From assembly GCF_002858925.1 (NCBI RefSeq), contig NZ_PJRS01000044.1, forward strand, positions 1 to 64,000: DNA of 64,000 nt, in the 5' to 3' direction. The translations under genes and the position numbers were made by a program. The notes beneath the pieces are model-generated. The model was given only the letters and a program-made list of their open reading frames with translations. It was not told the origin of the DNA and did no database searches. This stretch comes from Caulobacter zeae (GTDB taxonomy: Bacteria; Pseudomonadota; Alphaproteobacteria; Caulobacterales; Caulobacteraceae). Positions 23,989-33,429 of the stretch are shown here, one piece after another (position 1 is the first letter of the stretch; each line of letters opens with the position of its first letter).

Positions 23989-25032
23989 TTGACGGCAAGA
24001 CGGCCCACCATCGACGACGTCGCGCGCCTTTCGGGCGTCGCGCGGACGACGGTCTCGCGGGTGCTCAACGACGGCCCCAATGTTCGCGACGAGGTGCGGG
24101 CCCGGGTGATGGAGGCCGTCAAGGCGCTGGACTACAAGGTCAATCCGCAGGCCCGCTCGCTGGCCGGCGGCGGCAGCCGGCTGCTTGGCCTGGTGTTCGC
24201 CTCGGACCTCGAGAGCGAGCCGAACTCGTTCTACCATTCGGCCCTGGAGCTGGGCGCGCTGCGCGGCTGCCTGGAGCTGGGCTACCAGCTGGTCACCCGC
24301 CACATCCCGCTGCAGAGCGCCGATCGCGAGCAGCAGGTCTACGACCTGATCGCCACCCAGCGCTGCGAGGGGCTGATCTTCACGCCGCCCTATTCGGACG
24401 ACGCGGGCCTGATCGCCGAGGTGCTGCGGCGCGGCTGCAAGGTGGTGTCGATCTCGCCGGGCGGGGCGGGCAGGGACCTTGCCGACGGCGTGGGCATGGA
24501 CGACGAGGCCGGCGGCTACGACATCGCCCGCCGGCTGATCGAGCTGGGCCATCGCCGATTCGCCTTCATGGGCGGCATCCAGGGCCACTTGTCGGCCGAC
24601 CGGCGCCTGGACGGGCTGATGCGGGCCCTGTCCGAGGCGGGGCTCGGGGCGTCCGACCTGATCCAGGTGCGGGGCGACTTCACCTTCCGCTCGGGGGTGG
24701 AGCTGACGCCCCACCTGCTGGACGATCCGCTGCATCCGACGGCCCTGGTCTGCGCCAACGACGACATGGCCGCCGGGGCGCTTTCGGTGGTCCACGGACG
24801 CGGCGTGAAAGTGCCGCAGGACCTGTCCGTCACGGGCTTTGACGATACGCCGGTGTCGGCCATCGTCTGGCCGCCGCTGACCACCGTGCACCAGCCGCTG
24901 AAGGACATGGGCCGCCGTGCGGTGGCCCTGCTGGCCAGCCGCCTGACGGGCGGCCGGGCCGAGGCCGAACCGGAATTCGACTGCCTCGACCACGCGGTGG
25001 TCGAACGGGGCACCGCCGCCTCCGCGCCCTGA
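23989..25032 (+). CDS. LacI-family transcriptional regulator
   Basis: A 347-residue LacI/GalR-type repressor. The N-terminal helix-turn-helix (RPTIDDVARLSGVARTTVSR VLN, written in two parts) and the hinge helix NPQARSLAGG are followed by a periplasmic-binding-protein-like sensor domain. The sensor has GFDDTPVSAIVWPPLTTVHQ near the C-terminus. The start is taken as TTG 23989, because GGAGAG lies five bases upstream and the HTH begins immediately after; the ATG at 23917 has no supporting site. A perfect 16-bp LacI-type palindrome lies 46 bases after its stop, in front of the TonB receptor, so this receptor is the likely target. A beta-glucoside or its product is the likely inducer (inference). 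Confidence 0.9.
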   Translation: MTARRPTIDDVARLSGVARTTVSRVLNDGPNVRDEVRARVMEAVKALDYKVNPQARSLAGGGSRLLGLVFASDLESEPNSFYHSALELGALRGCLELGYQLVTRHIPLQSADREQQVYDLIATQRCEGLIFTPPYSDDAGLIAEVLRRGCKVVSISPGGAGRDLADGVGMDDEAGGYDIARRLIELGHRRFAFMGGIQGHLSADRRLDGLMRALSEAGLGASDLIQVRGDFTFRSGVELTPHLLDDPLHPTALVCANDDMAAGALSVVHGRGVKVPQDLSVTGFDDTPVSAIVWPPLTTVHQPLKDMGRRAVALLASRLTGGRAEAEPEFDCLDHAVVERGTAASAP

Positions 25033-25048
25033 TCGATCGCCGTTCCCC

Positions 25049-25093
25049 TTGACAAGGCCGACGCGTTGCGGCCTTTGTTGGAAGCGCTTCCAA
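25049..25093 (+). promoter_or_regulatory. Promoter with LacI-type operator
   Basis: TTGACA at 25049-25054 is a good -35 hexamer. The perfect palindrome TTGGAAGCGCTTCCAA (25078-25093) covers the expected -10/+1 region. The central CG and flanking GGAAGCGCTTCC match LacI/GalR-type operators. Binding there would block transcription of the TonB receptor gene starting at 25180. Confidence 0.75.
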
Positions 25094-25179
25094 TTCACGA
25101 AAGCGCGGCTTTTCGATGCCGAATCCGCAAGAGACGGGGCGAGGAGGGCCAGGGAAGAGACGCAGTAGGGGAGAGTACC

Positions 25180-27933
25180 TTGATCCATAACGCCCATTCG
25201 GCCGCCCGCGTTCGCGCCGGCGCCCAGCGCTTCAAGCAGCTGGCCTATGCCTCGGCCGGGGCCCTGTCGCTGCTGGCCTGCGCCGCCCACGCCCAGGACG
25301 CCGCCCCGACCGAGCAGGACACCGCCGTCGACGAGGTGGTGGTCACCGGCTATCGCCGCAGCCTGGAGCAGTCGGCCGAGATCAAGCGCCGCGAGGTCGG
25401 CGTGGTCGAGGCCGTGTCGGCCGAGGACATCGGCAAGCTGCCCGACGTGTCGATCGCCGAGTCCCTGGCGCGCCTGCCGGGCCTGACCGGCCAGCGCGTC
25501 AACGGCCGGGTGCAGGTGATCTCGATCCGCGGCCTTTCGCCCGACTTTTCGACCACCCTCCTGAACGGCCGCCAGCAGGTCAGCGCCGGCGACAACCGCG
25601 CCGCCGAGTTCGACCAGTATCCGTCGGAGCTGCTCAACAGCGTGGTGGTCTACAAGACCTCGAACGCCGCCCTGATCGGCCAGGGCCTGTCGGGCACGGT
25701 CGACATGCGCACCGTCCGCCCGCTGGACCAGAAGGGCCCGGTGATGACGCTGAACGCCCGCCGCGAGATCAGCGACCTCGACAAGGCCAATCCCGACGGC
25801 TCCAAGAGCGGCTACCGCTTCAGCGCCTCCTATATCGACCAGTTCGCCGGCGGTACGATCGGTGTCGCGCTCGGTTACGCCCACCTCGACAGCCCGACCC
25901 AGGTCCAGCAGTACAAGGCCTGGTACTGGGAGCAGCCGGCCCAGTTCACCGGCGCCAACGCCGGGGCCTACAGCCTGGGCGGCCAGGAGATTTTCGCCAC
26001 CAACCGCGACCAGGTGCGCGACGGCTACATGGGCGTCCTGGAATGGCGGCCCAACGACAAGCTGCACTCGACGCTGGACCTGTTCTATTCGACCTTCGAC
26101 CAGAAGGAGATCCGTCGCGGCATGCAGTGGTTCTCCAGCCCCAGCACGCCCGACGCCACGGTGTTCCTGAACCCGGGCTTCACCAAGGTCGGCAATTCGC
26201 TGATCAACACCTCGGGCACGGCGACCAACGTCACCCCGATCGTCCGCAACGACCTCAACACCCGCAAGGACGAGCAGTTCGCCCTGGGCTGGAACACCTC
26301 GTACGTCTCGGGCGCGACCACCTACACCGCCGACATCGGCTATTCGAAGGTCGAGCGCCGCGAGCAGATCCTCGAGACCTACGCCGGCTACGGCCCGATC
26401 CGCACCTTCGACAACATCGGCTACGACCTCACCTTCAACGGCGTGGGCAAGTACACGACGGGCCTGAACTACGCCGACGCCAGCCGCATGCAGCTGGGCG
26501 ATCCGGCGGCCTGGGGCGGTTGGGGCCATGACGGCGCCATCCGCTTCCCCGAGGTCGAGGACCGGATGTTCACCGGCGACTTCCGCATCGACCACGACGT
26601 TTCCAAGACCCGTCTCGGCGGGTTCCTGAGCAGCGTGCAGGCCGGGATCAACTACGCCGACCGCAAGAAGGACAAGACGGTCTCCGACAACGACCTCTTC
26701 CTGAAGAACGGCCGCGCCCCGACCACGGTGGCCTCGCAGTACCTGCTGTCGCCGGTCTCGCTGTCGTTCGCGGGCATCGACCAGGTGCTGGCCATCAACC
26801 TGCCCAAGGCCCTGCCGGTCTATTACGACATCGTGCCGATCGGGAACGCCGACGACTACAACAAGGACTGGAAGATCCAGGAGCGCCTTACCACGGCCTA
26901 CCTGATGGCCAAGATCGACACCCATGTCGGCGCGCTGCCGATCAAGGGCGACATCGGCCTGCAGTACATCTCCACCAAGCAGGAATCGACGGGCTACACC
27001 GTCAGCGGCGGCACGGCCCAGGCGCCCAGCCTGGTCACGGTCGAGGACACCTATGACGAGCTGCTGCCGAGCCTGAACCTGACGGCCGAGCCGGTCGAGA
27101 ACCTCTATGTCCGCTTCGGGGTGGCCAAGACCTCGGCCCGTCCGCGCCTGGACGACATGCGCGCCAGCATCACCGCCGGCGTCGACGCCCTGACCTTCCG
27201 CTGGAGCGGCTCGGGCGGCAATCCGTACCTCAAGCCGTGGAAGGCGACCGCCTTCGACCTGTCGGTCGAGAAGTACTTCGCGCCCGGGACCTACATCGCC
27301 GTCGCCGGCTATTACAAGGACCTGGAGACCTACATCTATAACAAGTCGGTGGACTACGACTTCTCCAACGTGCCCAACACCGGCACGGTCACGCCGATCA
27401 GCAACATCGGCCTCCTGACCCGTCCCGAGAACGGGGAGGGCGGCAAGCTCTACGGCTACGAGATCTCGGGCGCGGTCGACTTCGGCCTGATCACCCCGTG
27501 GCTGAAGGGCTTCGGCTTCGTCGGCAGCATGTCGCACACCAAGACCGACATCCAGCCGGACGGCCCCGGCTCGAGCAACGCCCTGCCGGGCCTGTCGGGC
27601 GACGTCTACAACGTCACCGGCTACTACGAGCGGGCGGGCTTCTCGGCCCGGATCAGCAAGCGCCACCGCTCGGCCTTCCGCGGCGAGGTGGTGCAGCTGT
27701 TCGCCTATCGCGGCTTCACCCAGGTGCTGGCCGACGAGCAGGTCGACGCCCAGATCGGCTACGAGTTCCAGGACGGGCCGCTCAAGGGCCTGTCGGCCGT
27801 GCTGCAGGTCAACAACCTCGACAACAGTCCCTACCGCACCCGCACCGGCGTGCTCTCGGACGGCACCATGCTGCCCGAGACCAACGACCAGTACGGCCGG
27901 CAGTACATCTTCGGTCTGAACTACAAGTTCTGA
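25180..27933 (+). CDS. TonB-dependent receptor (beta-glucoside locus)
   Basis: A 917-residue outer-membrane receptor. A signal sequence with a basic N-region and AYASAGALSLLACAAHA cleavage region is followed by a TonB box (DEVVVTG). The plug domain comes next (SAEDIGKLPDVSIAESLARL) and then a 22-strand beta-barrel ending in the aromatic-terminated FGLNYKF. The start is TTG 25180, with GGGGAG five bases upstream. Transcription is probably controlled by the adjacent LacI regulator through its operator. Downstream GH3 and GH30 enzymes suggest that it imports beta-glucan oligosaccharides into the periplasm. It ends with a strong terminator, so the glycosidase genes are at least partly transcribed separately. 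Confidence 0.9.
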   Translation: MIHNAHSAARVRAGAQRFKQLAYASAGALSLLACAAHAQDAAPTEQDTAVDEVVVTGYRRSLEQSAEIKRREVGVVEAVSAEDIGKLPDVSIAESLARLPGLTGQRVNGRVQVISIRGLSPDFSTTLLNGRQQVSAGDNRAAEFDQYPSELLNSVVVYKTSNAALIGQGLSGTVDMRTVRPLDQKGPVMTLNARREISDLDKANPDGSKSGYRFSASYIDQFAGGTIGVALGYAHLDSPTQVQQYKAWYWEQPAQFTGANAGAYSLGGQEIFATNRDQVRDGYMGVLEWRPNDKLHSTLDLFYSTFDQKEIRRGMQWFSSPSTPDATVFLNPGFTKVGNSLINTSGTATNVTPIVRNDLNTRKDEQFALGWNTSYVSGATTYTADIGYSKVERREQILETYAGYGPIRTFDNIGYDLTFNGVGKYTTGLNYADASRMQLGDPAAWGGWGHDGAIRFPEVEDRMFTGDFRIDHDVSKTRLGGFLSSVQAGINYADRKKDKTVSDNDLFLKNGRAPTTVASQYLLSPVSLSFAGIDQVLAINLPKALPVYYDIVPIGNADDYNKDWKIQERLTTAYLMAKIDTHVGALPIKGDIGLQYISTKQESTGYTVSGGTAQAPSLVTVEDTYDELLPSLNLTAEPVENLYVRFGVAKTSARPRLDDMRASITAGVDALTFRWSGSGGNPYLKPWKATAFDLSVEKYFAPGTYIAVAGYYKDLETYIYNKSVDYDFSNVPNTGTVTPISNIGLLTRPENGEGGKLYGYEISGAVDFGLITPWLKGFGFVGSMSHTKTDIQPDGPGSSNALPGLSGDVYNVTGYYERAGFSARISKRHRSAFRGEVVQLFAYRGFTQVLADEQVDAQIGYEFQDGPLKGLSAVLQVNNLDNSPYRTRTGVLSDGTMLPETNDQYGRQYIFGLNYKF

Positions 27934-27940
27934 CCCCTGC

Positions 27941-27984
27941 GCGCGGAGGGCCGATCCCTTCCCCTGGCCCTCCGCGCTTTTTTT
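27941..27984 (+). terminator. Terminator after the TonB receptor
   Basis: GCGCGGAGGGCC and GGCCCTCCGCGC form a perfect 12-bp stem, followed by TTTTTTT. It starts eight bases after the stop codon at 27933. Confidence 0.95.
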
Positions 27985-28069
27985 CGTTTCGACGCGGCCC
28001 GCCTTCGCAAGAGGCGCGGGCCCCCTCGCGCCCGGTTGCGGCGCCCCCGATCCCGACACGGAGTAGCCC

Positions 28070-30355
28070 ATGACGACCGCCGCCCAGCCTTCATCCGCCC
28101 TGCGGATCCTGCGCCGGACCTCCGCCGCCGTGGCGCTTCTGGCCCTGCTGCCGGCCGCGAGCCTGGCCCAGACCATGCCGACCAAGGACAGCGCGCCGCT
28201 GGCCGCGCGCGCCAATGATCCGGTCTGGGCGCGCGCCGACGCGCTGGTCAGGCAGATGACGCTGGACGAGAAGATCACGTACCTGCACGGCCTGTTCCCG
28301 CCCAACACCAAGCCGGCGCCCGCCGACATGATCCCCTCGGCCGGCTACGTGCCCGGCGTGCCGCGCCTGAAGATCCCGACCCTGCGCGAGAGCGACGCCA
28401 GCCTCGGCGTCGCCAACCAGGTCGAGCAGCGCAAGGGCGACACCGCCACGGCCCTGCCGTCGGGCCTGGCCCTGGCGGCCACCTTCGAGCCGAAGCTGGC
28501 CTACGAGTCCGGCGCGATGATTGGCGCTGAGGCCCGCGCCAAGACCTTCAACGTGCTGCTGGCCGGCGGCGTCAACCTGACCCGCGACCCGTGGGCGGGG
28601 CGTAACTTCGAATATCTGGGCGAGGATCCGCTGCTGGCCGGCGAGATGGCCGGTGCGTCGATCCAAGGCGTGCAGAGCAACCACATCGTCTCGACCATCA
28701 AGCACTTCGCCATCAACTCGCAGGAGACGGGCCGCCACGTGATGGACGCCCGCATCGGCGAGGCCGACCTGCGGGAGAGCGACCTCCTGGCCTTCCAGAT
28801 CGCCATCGAGAAGGGCCAGCCGGCCTCGGTGATGTGCGCCTACAACAAGATCAACGGCGACTGGGGCTGCGAGAACGACTTCCTGCTCAACAAGGTGCTC
28901 AAGCGCGACTGGAACTATCCGGGCTGGGTGATGTCGGACTGGGGCGCGGTGCACAGCACCACCAAGGCCGCTCTGGCGGGCCTGGACCAGCAATCGGGCC
29001 AGGAACTCGACAAGCAGATCTATTTCGGCGACGACCTGAAGGCCGCCGTGGCCAAGGGCGAGGTCAGCCAGGCGCGGGTCGACGACATGGTCCGCCGCAT
29101 CCTCTACGGCGTGATCGCCACCGGCCTGATCGACAACCCGACCCCGGTCGAGGCCCAGCCGATCGACTACGCCAGGAACGCCAAGGTGGCCCAGTCCCTG
29201 GCCGAGCGCGGCGCGGTGCTGCTGAAGAACGACCGCGACCTGCTGCCGCTGGCCAAGACGGCCAAGAAGATCGTGCTGGTCGGAGCCCATGCCGATGTCG
29301 GCGTGCTGTCGGGCGGTGGTTCCTCGCAGGTGCGCTCGGTCGGCGGCGCGCCGGTCGAGATCCCGCTGAACGGCGGCGAGGCGGCCTCGTTCGTCCGCGT
29401 CACCTGGCACGCCTCCTCGCCACTTAAGGCGATCAAGGCGGCCTATCCGAACGCCGAGGTCTCTTACGTCGACGGCAAGGATCCGGCGACCGCCGCGGCC
29501 GCCGTGAAGGGCGCGGATCTGGCCATCGTCTTCGCCTGGCACTGGCAGACCGAGGCGCAAGATGCGCCCTCCATCGCCCTGCCGGAGAACCAGGACGCCC
29601 TGATCGACGCCGTGGCGGGCGCCAACAAGAATTCCTTGGTGGTGCTGGAGACCGGCGGGCCGGTGCTGATGCCATGGCTGGATCGCGTGGGCGGCGTGTT
29701 GCAGGCCTGGTATCCGGGCCAGCGCGGCGGCGAGGCTGTCGCCGGCATCCTCAGCGGCGCGGTCAATCCGTCGGGCCGCCTGCCGATGACCTTCCCCAGG
29801 ACCGAGGACCAGGCCCCGCGCGCCTCCGCGCCGGGCTATGCCGAGCAGGCCGCCATCGACGACGCCCGCCGGGCCGGCAAGGAGGCCGGACCCATCAAGG
29901 GCTTCCCGGTCGAGTACGGGGAGGGCGCGGCCGTCGGCTATCGCTGGTTCGCCGAGCAGAAGCTTCAGCCGCTCTATCCGTTCGGCTACGGCCTTTCTTA
30001 CACGAGCTTCGGCTACAAGAACCTCAAGGTCGAGGACGGCGACGGGCTGAAGGTCAGCTTCGACGTCACCAACACCGGCAAGGTCGCCGGCGCCGATGCG
30101 CCGCAGCTCTATGTCACCGCTGGCAAGCGCAAGTCGATGGTGCGGTTGGCCGGCTTCCAGAAGGTCGACCTCAAGCCGGGCGAGACCAAGCGGTTGACCT
30201 TCAGCGTCGATCCGCGCGTGCTGGCCGACTACGACACCGCCAAGCCCGGCTGGACCCTGCCGGCCGGTTCGTATCCGCTCTATGTCGGCGCCCACGCAGG
30301 CGATCCGGCCCTGACCGGCTTTGCCAAGCTGAAGGCCTGGAGCCGCAAGCCGTGA
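28070..30355 (+). CDS. Glycoside hydrolase family 3 beta-glucosidase
   Basis: A 761-residue secreted enzyme (Sec signal about 1-34, ending in ASLAQ) that would release glucose from beta-glucosides in the periplasm. The GH3 features are present: the N-terminal barrel with RESDASLGV, the KHFAINSQETGRH segment (from 211) and the nucleophile Asp290 in WVMSDWGAVH. The second domain has LLKNDRDLLPL, and a C-terminal fibronectin III-like domain follows (FDVTNTGKVAGADAPQLYV). Length fits the family. GGAG lies upstream of the ATG. The gene overlaps the GH30 gene in a TGATG junction, so the two enzymes are made together. Confidence 0.94.
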   Translation: MTTAAQPSSALRILRRTSAAVALLALLPAASLAQTMPTKDSAPLAARANDPVWARADALVRQMTLDEKITYLHGLFPPNTKPAPADMIPSAGYVPGVPRLKIPTLRESDASLGVANQVEQRKGDTATALPSGLALAATFEPKLAYESGAMIGAEARAKTFNVLLAGGVNLTRDPWAGRNFEYLGEDPLLAGEMAGASIQGVQSNHIVSTIKHFAINSQETGRHVMDARIGEADLRESDLLAFQIAIEKGQPASVMCAYNKINGDWGCENDFLLNKVLKRDWNYPGWVMSDWGAVHSTTKAALAGLDQQSGQELDKQIYFGDDLKAAVAKGEVSQARVDDMVRRILYGVIATGLIDNPTPVEAQPIDYARNAKVAQSLAERGAVLLKNDRDLLPLAKTAKKIVLVGAHADVGVLSGGGSSQVRSVGGAPVEIPLNGGEAASFVRVTWHASSPLKAIKAAYPNAEVSYVDGKDPATAAAAVKGADLAIVFAWHWQTEAQDAPSIALPENQDALIDAVAGANKNSLVVLETGGPVLMPWLDRVGGVLQAWYPGQRGGEAVAGILSGAVNPSGRLPMTFPRTEDQAPRASAPGYAEQAAIDDARRAGKEAGPIKGFPVEYGEGAAVGYRWFAEQKLQPLYPFGYGLSYTSFGYKNLKVEDGDGLKVSFDVTNTGKVAGADAPQLYVTAGKRKSMVRLAGFQKVDLKPGETKRLTFSVDPRVLADYDTAKPGWTLPAGSYPLYVGAHAGDPALTGFAKLKAWSRKP

Positions 30356-31767
30356 TGCGTCTGGCCCTGATCTCGACGGCGGCGGTCCTGGCCCTGGGAG
30401 GCTGCGCCAGCGTCTCCCCGGCGCCCCAGCACGCCGCCCGCGCCTGGGTGACGACTGGCGACAGGACCCAGCTCCTGGCCGAGCAGCCGCCGTTGGCGAG
30501 CCTGGCGACGGGCGACGACCTGCCGGTCGTGACCGTCGACGTCGCCCAGCGCGACCAGTCGATCGTCGGCTTCGGCGCGTCGATCACCGACGCCTCGGCC
30601 TGGCTGATCCAGACCAGGATGTCGCCCGCCCAGCGCCAGGCGCTGCTGGCCGAGCTGTTCGGGCGCGGGGAGGGCGGTCTCGGCTTCAGCTTCACCCGCG
30701 TGACCATCGGCGCCTCGGACTTCTCGCTCGACCACTACAGCCTGGACGACGCGCCGGGCGGGGCGGCCGATACGGAACTGAAGCACTTCTCGACGGCGCG
30801 GCCCGAGCAGTACGTGTTCCCCACCGTGCGGGCGGCGCTGAAGATCAATCCGGACCTGAAGGTCATGGCTTCGCCGTGGAGCGCGCCGGCCTGGATGAAA
30901 ACCACCGGCTCGCTGGTGAAAGGCCAGTTGAAGCCCGACGCCTATCCGGCCTATGCCGAGTTCTTCGCCAGGTACGTCAAGGCGGCCAAGGCGAAGGGCG
31001 TGCCGACCGACTATCTCAGCATCCAGAACGAGCCGGACTTCGAGCCGGAGAACTATCCGGGCATGCGCTGGCCGGCGGCCGACCGGGCGCGGTTCTTCGG
31101 CGACAACCTGGGCCCCGTCTTCGCCCGTGAGCGGATCGCAACCAAGGTGCTGGACTGGGACCACAACTGGGACCAGCCGCAGCAGCCGATGACCGTGCTG
31201 TCCGATCCCAAGGCTCGGGCGTTCGTCGCGGGCGTGGGCTGGCACTGCTACGCCGGCGACGTCGCCGCGCAGGACGAGGTGCGCAAGGCCCATCCCGACA
31301 AGGACGTGTTCTTCACCGAATGCTCGGGCGGCCAATGGGCGGCCAGGTTCGACGAGAGCTTCCTGTGGATGATGGACAAGCTGATCGTCGGCTCCACCCG
31401 GGGCGGGGCGCGCGGCGTGCTGATGTGGAACCTGGCGCTCGATGAAAAATACGGCCCGCACGCTGGCGGCTGCGGCGACTGCCGGGGCGTGGTGACCATC
31501 GACCAGGCCACCGGCGCGGTCGAGCGGAACCAGGAATACTACGCCTTCGGCCACGCCAGCCGCTTTGTGAAGCCGGGCGCGGTGCGCGTCGGCTCGCCGG
31601 CCGAGGCCGCGGGCCTGAGAACCGTGGCCTTCGTCAATCCCGACGGCGGCCGCGCCCTGATCGTGCTGAACCAGACGGGCGAGGAGAAGGCCTTCGCCAT
31701 CGTCGACGGCGCCCGGCGCCTGAAAGCGAAGCTTCCCGCGAGGTCGGCAGGGACGTTCACCTGGTGA
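30355..31767 (+). CDS. Glycoside hydrolase family 30 lipoprotein
   Basis: A 470-residue lipoprotein (lipobox LALGGC, Cys17) of family GH30, whose members include glucosylceramidase and endo-beta-1,6-glucanase. The catalytic acid/base is Glu226 in SIQNEPDFE and the nucleophile is Glu322 in FFTECSGG. GFGASITDASAWL and SPWSAPAWMKT are typical family segments, and a beta-sandwich C-terminus follows the barrel. It is translated from an ATG that overlaps the GH3 stop. Together with GH3, endo- then exo-cleavage of a 1,6- or mixed-linkage beta-glucan is inferred; the exact linkage cannot be read from sequence. Confidence 0.92.
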   Translation: MRLALISTAAVLALGGCASVSPAPQHAARAWVTTGDRTQLLAEQPPLASLATGDDLPVVTVDVAQRDQSIVGFGASITDASAWLIQTRMSPAQRQALLAELFGRGEGGLGFSFTRVTIGASDFSLDHYSLDDAPGGAADTELKHFSTARPEQYVFPTVRAALKINPDLKVMASPWSAPAWMKTTGSLVKGQLKPDAYPAYAEFFARYVKAAKAKGVPTDYLSIQNEPDFEPENYPGMRWPAADRARFFGDNLGPVFARERIATKVLDWDHNWDQPQQPMTVLSDPKARAFVAGVGWHCYAGDVAAQDEVRKAHPDKDVFFTECSGGQWAARFDESFLWMMDKLIVGSTRGGARGVLMWNLALDEKYGPHAGGCGDCRGVVTIDQATGAVERNQEYYAFGHASRFVKPGAVRVGSPAEAAGLRTVAFVNPDGGRALIVLNQTGEEKAFAIVDGARRLKAKLPARSAGTFTW

Positions 31768-31773
31768 CGTAGA

Positions 31774-31818
31774 GGGGCGGCGGAAGAACTGTCACGAAGC
31801 CGTGGTAGCCGCCGCCCC
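31774..31818 (+). terminator. GC-rich hairpin between GH30 and sigma factor genes
   Basis: GGGGCGGCGG (31774-31783) and CCGCCGCCCC (31809-31818) are perfect 10-bp arms around 25 bases. There is no T-run after it, so it may be a weak terminator for the GH3-GH30 operon or a structured leader of the sigma factor transcript. Confidence 0.45.
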
Positions 31819-31877
31819 ATGCTCCCCAAGGCCGCTTCTTCCGCGCCGGCGCGCCGTGACGCGCCAGATCCTGCGTC

Positions 31878-32384
31878 ATGACCGACCTGGCGTCCCTGCG
31901 CGCCCAGCGCGACGAGCTCTATCACTTCATCGTCCGCCGCACCCGTGACCCGGCCGCCGCCGACGACCTGGTGCAGGAAACCTTCGCCCGCCTGCTGACC
32001 TACGAGAAGGCGCGCACCGTCGCCGACCGGGCGGCGCTCGGCTATCGCATCGCCCTGAACCTCGTCCGCGACCATTTCCGCAGCCGCAATCGCCGGCCGA
32101 CCGAGATGCTGGACGAGGAAATTCCCTGCCAAGCCCCGGCGCCGGAGCAGATCCTCATGCATCGCCAGAAGGTCGAGGTGTTCGGCAGGGTGCTGGACGC
32201 CATGCCGCCGCTGCGCCGCGACGTCTTCATCCGCCGGCGCCTGCACGGCCAGACGACGCGCGAGATCGCACACGCCCTGGCCATGAACGAGGCCGCCGTC
32301 GAGAAGCACGTGGTGCGGGCGCTGGAGCAGCTGCATCGCGAGATGACCAAGGCCGAGCGCCGCGCCGCCGGAGGCCGCCGATGA
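31878..32384 (+). CDS. ECF sigma factor (FecI type)
   Basis: A 168-residue extracytoplasmic-function sigma factor. Region 2 is seen at about 10-75 (AAADDLVQETFARLLTYEKA, LGYRIALNLVRDHFRSR) and region 4 at about 105-160 (LDAMPPLRRDVFIRRRLHGQ, TTREIAHALAMNEAAVEKHV). In FecI-type systems the sigma factor is held by FecR and released when a TonB receptor with an STN domain binds its ligand. Here fecR-like and receptor genes follow directly, and the fecR start overlaps this stop (ATGA). The likely target is the promoter of the receptor gene at 33430. Confidence 0.93.
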   Translation: MTDLASLRAQRDELYHFIVRRTRDPAAADDLVQETFARLLTYEKARTVADRAALGYRIALNLVRDHFRSRNRRPTEMLDEEIPCQAPAPEQILMHRQKVEVFGRVLDAMPPLRRDVFIRRRLHGQTTREIAHALAMNEAAVEKHVVRALEQLHREMTKAERRAAGGRR

Positions 32385-33319
32385 GCCGCGCCCGCCGCAC
32401 CGCCGCCCTGTGGGCCGCTCGCCGCATGGACCCGGCCTTCCACGACGAGGCCGGTTTCGAGGCCTGGAAGTCGGACGACCCGGCCAATGCGCAGGCCTTC
32501 GACCAGGTCTGGCGCACCAACCAGGACAGCGCCCTGACCGAGGCCATGAAGCTCAGCGAGCAGCGTCGCCTGGCCAGGCGACGCCAGGCCGGGCCGATCG
32601 CGGCCCTGGCCGGCGGCGTGCTGACCTGCGGCCTGGCCGTGGCTCTGGCCTGGCCGCAACTGCAACTGATGACCGTGACTCCGACGGCCTTCGAGACCGC
32701 GCGCGGCGAACACCGCGCCGTCGTGCTGGAGGACGGCACCAAGGTCATGCTCGACGGCGACACCCACCTGGAGGTGCGCCTGGGCGCGGGCCGTCGCGAG
32801 GTGGCGCTGAGCCGGGGCGAGGCCTTCTTCGACGTCGCCCATGACGAGGGCCGGCCGTTCACTGTGAGGACCGCCGCCGGCTCGGCCCGCGTGCTGGGCA
32901 CGGCCTTCGACCTGGAGATCAGCGACGAGCGCGGGCCCGAGCGGCTGGAGCTGTCGGTGCATCGCGGCCGGGTGCGCCTGGCGCCCGACGGCCTGATCCG
33001 CCGCACCGCCGAGCTGACCGTCGGCCAGCGGGCCTTCGCCACCGAAGGCAGGCTGTCGAAGGTGCGGTCCTTCGATCCCCTGGCCGACGACTGGCGCTCG
33101 GGCTGGCTGGAGACCGACGGGGTCACGCTGGGCCGGCTGGTCGAGCGGGTGAACCGCTCCTCCGAGCGCCGCATCGTCATCGCCGATCCGGAACTGGCCC
33201 GCCAGCGGGTGGCCGGACGCTTCCGCCTGGACGAGCCGACGACCCTGGTGCGCAACCTCGCCTTGGTCCACGGCTTCGAGGTGCGCGAGGGGCAGGGCGG
33301 CCTGGTGATCAGCCGGTGA
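32381..33319 (+). CDS. FecR-type anti-sigma regulator
   Basis: A 312-residue bitopic protein. The N-terminal cytoplasmic domain (DUF4880-like, AALWAARRMDPAFHDEAGFE) binds the sigma factor, one membrane helix lies at about 70-92 (IAALAGGVLTCGLAVALAW), and a periplasmic FecR domain follows (GEHRAVVLEDGTKVMLDGDT, LSRGEAFFDVAHDEGRPFTV). A C-terminal STN-interacting part follows (GRFRLDEPTTLVRNLALVHG). It would pass the signal from the TonB receptor at 33430 to the sigma factor. Order and overlap with the sigma gene are those of classical FecIR pairs. Confidence 0.92.
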   Translation: MSRARRTAALWAARRMDPAFHDEAGFEAWKSDDPANAQAFDQVWRTNQDSALTEAMKLSEQRRLARRRQAGPIAALAGGVLTCGLAVALAWPQLQLMTVTPTAFETARGEHRAVVLEDGTKVMLDGDTHLEVRLGAGRREVALSRGEAFFDVAHDEGRPFTVRTAAGSARVLGTAFDLEISDERGPERLELSVHRGRVRLAPDGLIRRTAELTVGQRAFATEGRLSKVRSFDPLADDWRSGWLETDGVTLGRLVERVNRSSERRIVIADPELARQRVAGRFRLDEPTTLVRNLALVHGFEVREGQGGLVISR

Positions 33320-33429
33320 GGTTCGCGGGCCGTCGCCGAAACTTCACAAAAATCCCTGTCCTGAATGGGGGCGCGGCGACGTCTTCCCCGCCGAAGCCGG
33401 CCTGACGCCGCGCATTCGGGGATAGTACG

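Noticed and set aside
23986-28329. A very long (over 1400 codons) open frame antisense to lacI, the TonB receptor and the start of GH3
   Set aside because: It runs through three well-identified genes on the other strand, has low-complexity Arg/Gly/His-rich sequence, and results from high GC3 codon use.
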